In this document: positions 21,278 to 25,739 of the stretch, piece by piece
Position numbering within the stretch: position 1 is the first letter of the stretch
How the letters are laid out: each line of letters starts with the position of its first letter
Source of the DNA: CAZAIO01 sp964485235
Lineage (GTDB): Bacteria > Chloroflexota > Dehalococcoidia > GIF9 > UBA5629
Assembly: GCA_964485235.1 (NCBI GenBank)
Contig: CAZAIO010000024.1
Span: 1 to 25,739 of the forward strand
Length of the DNA stretch: 25,739 nucleotides
Direction: 5' to 3'
Translations under genes and position numbers: made by a program
The notes under the pieces: model-generated
Told to the model about the DNA's origin: nothing
Seen by the model: the letters and a program-made list of their open reading frames with translations, nothing else
Database searches by the model: none

Positions 21278-21339
21278 CCGTACTTGAAAAGAGAACGCTC
21301 TGTTGATCAGGAAAGAATTAGTAGAAGGGGTATTTAGAA

Positions 21340-22731
21340 ATGAGCACCACTGAAAAAAACACGGCAATAGAAGCATTATCGGCAAATACTGTTAACACGC
21401 GTTTTGAGGACATAGATCAGGCGACTGTTGAAAATGCCAAGTCCCGTATCATCGATGTGATCGGGTGTATCATAGCAGGCGCCAATGCTGTCAGCAATCC
21501 GGAATTAGTAAACCTTGTTAAAGACTGGGGAGGTAAAGCAGAGGCAACCGTACTGGTCCACGGCGGGAAAATACCGGCACAGAATGCAGCGATGGTAAAC
21601 AGCGTTATGGCGCGGTCATTTGATTTTGAGCCGGTGGGTTTTTTATTTAAGGGCAGGTCCATTCCGGGCCATGTGAGCGGAACAACCGTCTGTACTGCCC
21701 TGACTATGGGAGAAATTAAAGGAATAAACGGCAAGGAACTGATTTCGGCTTTGCTTGTGGGCGATGATATAGCGGGAAGGATTATCTGTGCAACAGGGTC
21801 GTGGTTTAATTTCGGGTGGGACCAGGTCGGAACGATAAATGTGTTCGCGGCTACTGCTATTGCCGGAAGGTTGTTAAACCTGAATGAAAAACAGTTGAGG
21901 AATGCTTTCGGCATAGCTCTGAATCAAACCGGCGGAAGCTTCCAGAGCATCTGGGAGGGGACTTCTGCCTTTAAGCTGTTGCAGGGGACAGCCGCCCGAA
22001 ACGGCATTTTTTCGGCACAACTGGCAAAAGCCGGGTGGACCGGACCGCGAGATGCCCTGCTGGGCAAACTGGGCTACTATAAACTATATACGGAAGGTTG
22101 CCTGAATCCTGAAATCCTGACCGAGGACCTGGGGCAAAAATACTATGCGGAGTCCCATATCAAACCGTATCCGTGCTGCGGGCTCTGCCATCCATCGATC
22201 GAATGCGCCCTGGCACTTATCAACAAATACGACATCGATACTGAAGACATCGAGGAAGTACTTCTTCACGTGCCGCGGGGAGGACTGGAGGCTTTCGTAG
22301 CACAACCTTTCCAAGCCGGAGATTTCCCGCACGGCAACGCCGCTTTTAACTATCGATATGCTGTAGCCGATGTCCTGCTCAGGAAGAGCATAAAGCCCGC
22401 GCACTTTTCGGAAGATTCTATCTTTGACCCCCGAATCGGTGCTCTTGTTACGAGGATAAAGCTGATTGAACTGCCGGACGTATTCATGCTGACCAATAAA
22501 CTTACGGTAAAGATGAAGGACGGAAGAGAGTTATCCGAATTCACCGATAGTCCGAAAGGGGACCCGTTCGGCAACCCGATGTTAAAAGAAGATATCAAAG
22601 ATAAATTCATGGCTAATGTCGACTTCTCGCAAACTGTGTCAAAAGATAAAGCGAAAAAACTTCTGGATATGCTGGACGGCCTGGAGAAACTCGATAGTAT
22701 AAATAAGATAATTGAACTATCGGTAAAATAA
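21340..22731 (+). CDS. MmgE/PrpD family protein
   Basis: Members of this 463-residue family are 2-methylcitrate dehydratase, cis-aconitate decarboxylase and related lyases or isomerases of organic acids. Visible family blocks are SRIIDVIGCIIAGANAV, GIALNQTGGSF, EGTSAFKLLQGTAARNG, AQLAKAGWTGPRDALLG and HIKPYPCCGLCHPSIEC. The usual active-site block H-A-x-D-F-D-D is replaced by ARSFDFEPVG, while the following GHVSGTTV keeps its histidine. This pattern marks a divergent subgroup, so the substrate cannot be taken from PrpD. AGAAGGGG stands nine bases before the ATG. It lies between a flavoprotein gene and an MFS gene, so uptake and conversion of one organic acid is a fair guess. Confidence 0.9.
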   Translation: MSTTEKNTAIEALSANTVNTRFEDIDQATVENAKSRIIDVIGCIIAGANAVSNPELVNLVKDWGGKAEATVLVHGGKIPAQNAAMVNSVMARSFDFEPVGFLFKGRSIPGHVSGTTVCTALTMGEIKGINGKELISALLVGDDIAGRIICATGSWFNFGWDQVGTINVFAATAIAGRLLNLNEKQLRNAFGIALNQTGGSFQSIWEGTSAFKLLQGTAARNGIFSAQLAKAGWTGPRDALLGKLGYYKLYTEGCLNPEILTEDLGQKYYAESHIKPYPCCGLCHPSIECALALINKYDIDTEDIEEVLLHVPRGGLEAFVAQPFQAGDFPHGNAAFNYRYAVADVLLRKSIKPAHFSEDSIFDPRIGALVTRIKLIELPDVFMLTNKLTVKMKDGRELSEFTDSPKGDPFGNPMLKEDIKDKFMANVDFSQTVSKDKAKKLLDMLDGLEKLDSINKIIELSVK

Positions 22732-22774
22732 ACTGCCCCGGATGCACCCATAGAGGTGAATTCCCTGTTCCGCA

Positions 22775-22783
22775 TGATATAAT
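22775..22783 (+). promoter_or_regulatory. extended -10 promoter before the MFS gene
   Basis: TGATATAAT is a perfect TATAAT with the upstream TG of an extended -10 element. No good -35 is visible. The MFS gene could be expressed from here as well as by read-through from the PrpD-like gene. Confidence 0.4.
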
Positions 22784-22821
22784 CTGGCTATAAAATTGAC
22801 TTAAGCCGGGATGATACGATA

Positions 22822-24081
22822 GTGACATACAATAATTCCGGAGCAAACCAGAACGGACCGCGGTTCTTCTACGGCTATATAGTAGTAACAGCAGCTTTCT
22901 TCATCATGATGGTGGCATGGGCCACGTACAATTCTTACGGGATCTTCTTTAAACCGCTCATAGATGAGTTTGGCTGGAGCAGAGCAGTCACGTCCGGTGC
23001 CTTTTCCCTGTCCATGTTCATATATGGAATACTCGGGATTGTCGTCGGAGCGCTCAACGACAGGTTCGGACCGCGGGTCGTGATGACCGCCTGCGGGATT
23101 ATTCTGGGCGTGGGCTATCTGCTTATGTCACAGGTAAGCTCCCTCTGGCAGCTTTACCTGTTCTGGGGCATTATCATAGGCACAGGAATGAGCGGTGTGT
23201 GGGTCCCGCTCCTGTCTACCGTTGCGAAATGGTTCGACAAGAAACGGACGCTTATGTCGGGCATTGTCATCGCCGGCCTGGGCATAGGCGGGCTGATCGG
23301 ACCACCTGTCATCAGCCGCCTTATCTCCGCGTATAGTCTGTCCCTGTCCTATATCATACTGGGTATCGCCATGTTTCTGTTTATAGTGCTGGCGACCCGT
23401 TTTCTGAGGCAGGGTCCCGAACGGATAGTAGACCTCACCACAGAAAGTGTAAAAAAAGAAGACCGCCCGGCAGAAAAACCGGTCACCGCCTCTTTTCTTC
23501 TCAAGGAAGCCGTTAAGACACCGCAGTTCTGGATAGTTTTCGGTCTCTTTTTCTGTATGGGATACGGCAGTTTCTCTATCGGCGTACATATTGTACCTCA
23601 CGCGACCGATATGAACATCCCGATCGTGAGCGCCGCGAACATACTGGCGGTGAGAGGGGCAATATCGATTGTAGGCAATAACGTGCTGGGCGCTCTGGCC
23701 GACAGGATAGGCAACAGGCAGATCTTCATCATCGGGTTTATCCTGATGTCGATAACCCTGTTCTGGCTGCCTGTGGCGTACGCGCAATGGATGCTTTACC
23801 TGTTCATCGTAATCTTCGGTTTTGCCACAGGCGGAATGGGTGCCTCCGAGTCCCCGCTAACAGCATGGCTTTTCGGAATGAAATCGCACGGGCTGATCTA
23901 CGGGGTGGTTCACGTCGGATATACAATCGGGGCAGCCGCCGGTCCGTATATCACAGGATATATATTCGACCAGACCGGCAGCTATCAAACGGCATTTCTA
24001 ACCTGTGCAATACTGAGCGTCATCGGGCTTATCTTCTCTGTAATGTTAAAGCCAACCGTAAAACTGGATATGGAAACGTGA
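22822..24081 (+). CDS. MFS transporter (oxalate/monocarboxylate-type)
   Basis: This 419-residue 12-helix carrier has an opening RFFYGYIVVTAAFFIMMVAW, then YGIFFKPLIDEFGWSRA, and GALNDRFGPRVVMT as the loop 2-3 signature. KWFDKKRTLMSGIVIAGLGI stands in helix 5. These are typical of the OxlT/monocarboxylate branch of MFS carriers. The long central loop (RQGPERIVDLTTESVKKEDR) is charged, and the second half repeats GALADRIGNRQIF. Such carriers exchange small organic acids, in keeping with the PrpD-like gene 90 bases upstream. The GTG start at 22822 has only a weak GGGA upstream; no better start is available before the first helix. Confidence 0.92.
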   Translation: MTYNNSGANQNGPRFFYGYIVVTAAFFIMMVAWATYNSYGIFFKPLIDEFGWSRAVTSGAFSLSMFIYGILGIVVGALNDRFGPRVVMTACGIILGVGYLLMSQVSSLWQLYLFWGIIIGTGMSGVWVPLLSTVAKWFDKKRTLMSGIVIAGLGIGGLIGPPVISRLISAYSLSLSYIILGIAMFLFIVLATRFLRQGPERIVDLTTESVKKEDRPAEKPVTASFLLKEAVKTPQFWIVFGLFFCMGYGSFSIGVHIVPHATDMNIPIVSAANILAVRGAISIVGNNVLGALADRIGNRQIFIIGFILMSITLFWLPVAYAQWMLYLFIVIFGFATGGMGASESPLTAWLFGMKSHGLIYGVVHVGYTIGAAAGPYITGYIFDQTGSYQTAFLTCAILSVIGLIFSVMLKPTVKLDMET

Positions 24082-24133
24082 CGGAATAAACAGATTATAT
24101 CTGCAGATTGACTCGAAGCAGGAGCAAATCTCT

Positions 24134-24613
24134 ATGCCGAAAATTGAATATAGCGTAACAGACCGGAACGATATCGACCTGATAGGCCCGCTGTGGGAAA
24201 AGCTGAACCAACACCACAGGGTACGTTCTCCACATCATGCCGCGCATTTTGCCCGTATGACGTTCGACCTGAGAAAAAAAGTTCTGCTGGAGAAAACCGG
24301 CAAAGGTACCATGCACATAGACCTCGCAAAAGATACTGATACAGGAACGATCGTTGGCTATTGCCTCAGTACAGTATCTAAAGAGAAAGAAGGGGAGATC
24401 CAGTCGATCTTCATTGAAAAAGACTATCGCCTGCATGGTATCGGCGATAATTTCATGAAGAAAGCAATAGAATGGATGGACGGTCTGGCGGTTACAAAGA
24501 GGACGATTGCGGTAGCCGCAGGTAATGAAGAGGTGTTCGCCTTTTACTCACGCTATAATTTCTATCCAAGAGTTACCATTCTACAAAATACTACGTTGTA
24601 CTCCGACCGGTAA
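24134..24613 (+). CDS. GNAT family N-acetyltransferase
   Basis: This 159-residue protein shows the GNAT acetyl-CoA site: GEIQSIFIEKDYRLHGIGDN (residues 87-106), in which R99-L-H-G102-I-G104 is the pyrophosphate-binding R/Q-x-x-G-x-G/A loop. The catalytic domain continues through MKKAIEWMD and ends with VFAFYSRYNFYPR, the usual 'alpha4 then YxxxGF' block with Asn for Gly. The acceptor is unknown. AGGAG lies nine bases before the ATG. It is 52 bases after the MFS gene, with no terminator between, so it is probably the last gene of that cluster. An acetyl-CoA role in the pathway is possible but not shown. Confidence 0.9.
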   Translation: MPKIEYSVTDRNDIDLIGPLWEKLNQHHRVRSPHHAAHFARMTFDLRKKVLLEKTGKGTMHIDLAKDTDTGTIVGYCLSTVSKEKEGEIQSIFIEKDYRLHGIGDNFMKKAIEWMDGLAVTKRTIAVAAGNEEVFAFYSRYNFYPRVTILQNTTLYSDR

Positions 24614-24718
24614 GATAATTTTGCGGGAGTTATCCGTTACGAATAACCCTCATATATCAGGAAATTTTAACAGCAGCAGCCGGACCTGTTACGATGCCGG
24701 GGATAGAAAGTTTCGAGG

Positions 24719-25606
24719 CTATATCCAGGTAACCCCTTTTAACTTCCTTCTAATTGTCCGCTGGTATTTGTATTTCGGGAAACCGAGAATCATCGACGCA
24801 ACCACTTCATTGCTATCAGGAATCGAGAATAGTTTTCTTAACTCTTTATTGCGCTCAATAGCCGGTGGAATCAAATCCATTGCGGAACCGCCAAGCCCAA
24901 GAGCGTGCGCTGCCAGGAAACCATATGTCAATGCTATGTAAATATCCTCTCTATAATTTTCGGCATCTCTATTCGCATGAAATATTATCATCGCCGGAGC
25001 ATATCTGGTGATCGTGTCCTCGGTACCGTCCTTGAGTCCCGGTAGTCTCATTTTCATCAAGGGCACGACATGATTTTTCATGACTCGATATGTGGCCTTA
25101 TCGATACGTCTTTTAACAAAAAAACGTGAAAAAGGATTGTCCATTGCCTTCATCAGTGAATCAAACAGTTCTATCATATGCGGCAAAGCCTGTCTGATGA
25201 TTTTAGTATCCTGAACGACTACTATTTCGGTCTTAAGAGGAGGGAAACCCGGCGGAGCATAAGTAATAGCATCCACTATTTTCTCCAGCATCTCTTTAGG
25301 TACCGGCTTGTCTTTAAAATTACGTATCGCCCGGCGTGTTGCTATCATGTTCATAAAGGCATCTTCAATAAAGCTGTCATCCGGCAGTTCTCCGAAGTCA
25401 TCTGAATATGACAGACCGTCAACATTGATCGATTTCGCAGGGCAAACAGCCATACACTGCCCGCATTTAAAACAAAACTCTATCCTGTCCGCTCTGAATA
25501 TCATCCCTGCCGTATCATCTTTCCTGATTATCTTCATTGGGCATACTTCCGCGCACAATCCACAGCGAGTACATGTTTCTAAATTGAACGTATTACCGGT
25601 CGGCAA
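24719..25606 (-). CDS. nitroreductase with N-terminal 2[4Fe-4S] ferredoxin domain
   Basis: The product has 295 residues from the TTG at 25606, chosen because GGAGGT lies six bases upstream; an ATG at 25630 lacks a site. The ferredoxin part has two clusters: CTRCGLCAEVCP (C12, C15, C18, C22) and CFKCGQCMAVCP (C45, C48, C51, C55). The nitroreductase part begins at RRAIRNFKDKPVP (about 91-103), an FMN-binding block, followed by APPGFPPLKTEIVVV and LGLGGSAMDLIPPA. Such fusions carry ferredoxin-type electrons to FMN for reduction of nitro compounds, quinones or unknown substrates, and are typical of anaerobes. It faces the GNAT gene and could serve the neighbouring cluster, but nothing links them directly. 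Confidence 0.92.
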   Translation of the reverse strand: MPTGNTFNLETCTRCGLCAEVCPMKIIRKDDTAGMIFRADRIEFCFKCGQCMAVCPAKSINVDGLSYSDDFGELPDDSFIEDAFMNMIATRRAIRNFKDKPVPKEMLEKIVDAITYAPPGFPPLKTEIVVVQDTKIIRQALPHMIELFDSLMKAMDNPFSRFFVKRRIDKATYRVMKNHVVPLMKMRLPGLKDGTEDTITRYAPAMIIFHANRDAENYREDIYIALTYGFLAAHALGLGGSAMDLIPPAIERNKELRKLFSIPDSNEVVASMILGFPKYKYQRTIRRKLKGVTWI

Positions 25607-25739
25607 AATGACACCTCCGTTTTTAAACATTGCATCAGGGAAAAGCAGGTTTCTGCTTTATACGAGACCGGTCCTATTACTGTAGAAGATATAGAAAATG
25701 CTCATATTCCGACCGTTGGCTATCATCCTGTCCATTTGG

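Noticed and set aside
23128..23787. 219-codon minus-strand frame inside the MFS transporter gene
   Set aside because: Antisense shadow of a clear MFS gene; its composition (Arg, His, Gln, Tyr) is that of a complementary frame and it has no domain.
25583..25739. Plus-strand open frame running off the right edge, with text such as GPITVEDIENAHIPTVGY
   Set aside because: It looks protein-like but has no ATG, GTG or TTG start in the window, and its left part overlaps the nitroreductase start on the other strand. It cannot be called without the sequence beyond the edge.

Overview
The window comes from a bacterium that is most likely a strict anaerobe and probably a Dehalococcoidia-type Chloroflexota. 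This placement is an inference from protein style, not from a marker gene: there is a biotin synthase with a cysteine pattern seen in obligate anaerobes, a 2[4Fe-4S] ferredoxin-nitroreductase fusion, an MmgE/PrpD protein, a reductase-like flavoprotein, CARDB and carbohydrate-binding-type lipoproteins and a DUF6653 protein. Base composition is moderate. Starts are a mix of ATG, GTG and TTG, some with strong Shine-Dalgarno sequences and some apparently leaderless. No rRNA, tRNA, CRISPR array, transposase or integrase was seen.

Layout. 1-160: the end of an upstream transcription unit, with a plus-strand terminator. 161-1234: two 105-bp direct copies of the 3' end of bioB, about 90% identical and 962 bp apart, flanking a hicA-hicB toxin-antitoxin pair. 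The hicA reading frame is broken by one missing base at its catalytic histidine. 1147-2082: intact bioB (minus). 2250-5093: lipoproteins and small membrane proteins (plus), including a 430-residue Ig/CARDB lipoprotein. 5097-10554: a two-component locus on the minus strand built from two related modules. Each module starts with a small MerR-like HTH gene followed by a soluble PAS histidine kinase. The first kinase ends in a receiver domain. The second ends in a degenerate GGDEF-like domain and overlaps a single-domain response regulator. 10670-14602: a truncated Cthe_2159-like lipoprotein, a cupin, a SHOCT membrane protein, a tandem UspA protein, a lipoprotein and an lmo0937-type mini membrane protein. 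14642-19926: an MFS transporter, a small membrane protein, a flavin-reductase-like protein, a transglutaminase-fold lipoprotein, a DUF6653 protein and a further membrane protein. 20186-24613: a plus-strand cluster of an FAD-dependent GGR-like oxidoreductase, an MmgE/PrpD enzyme, an MFS carrier and a GNAT acetyltransferase. It converges on a ferredoxin-nitroreductase gene (24719-25606, minus).

How the parts may work together. The kinase locus looks like a cytoplasmic signalling station in which an HTH-plus-PAS input cassette was duplicated and joined to two different kinase bodies. A 38-bp element with GGATAT/ATATCC arms is kept upstream of both HTH genes, which suggests autoregulation by the HTH proteins. 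The 20186-24613 cluster reads as uptake (MFS) plus processing (PrpD-like lyase/isomerase and flavoprotein) of an unidentified organic acid. Both catalytic families show departures from their usual motifs, so the substrate cannot be named.

The most unusual items are the bioB-tail repeats around hicAB, the duplicated HTH-PAS cassette with its conserved upstream inverted repeat, the GGDEF-like tail on a histidine kinase, and the motif-divergent flavoprotein/PrpD pair.
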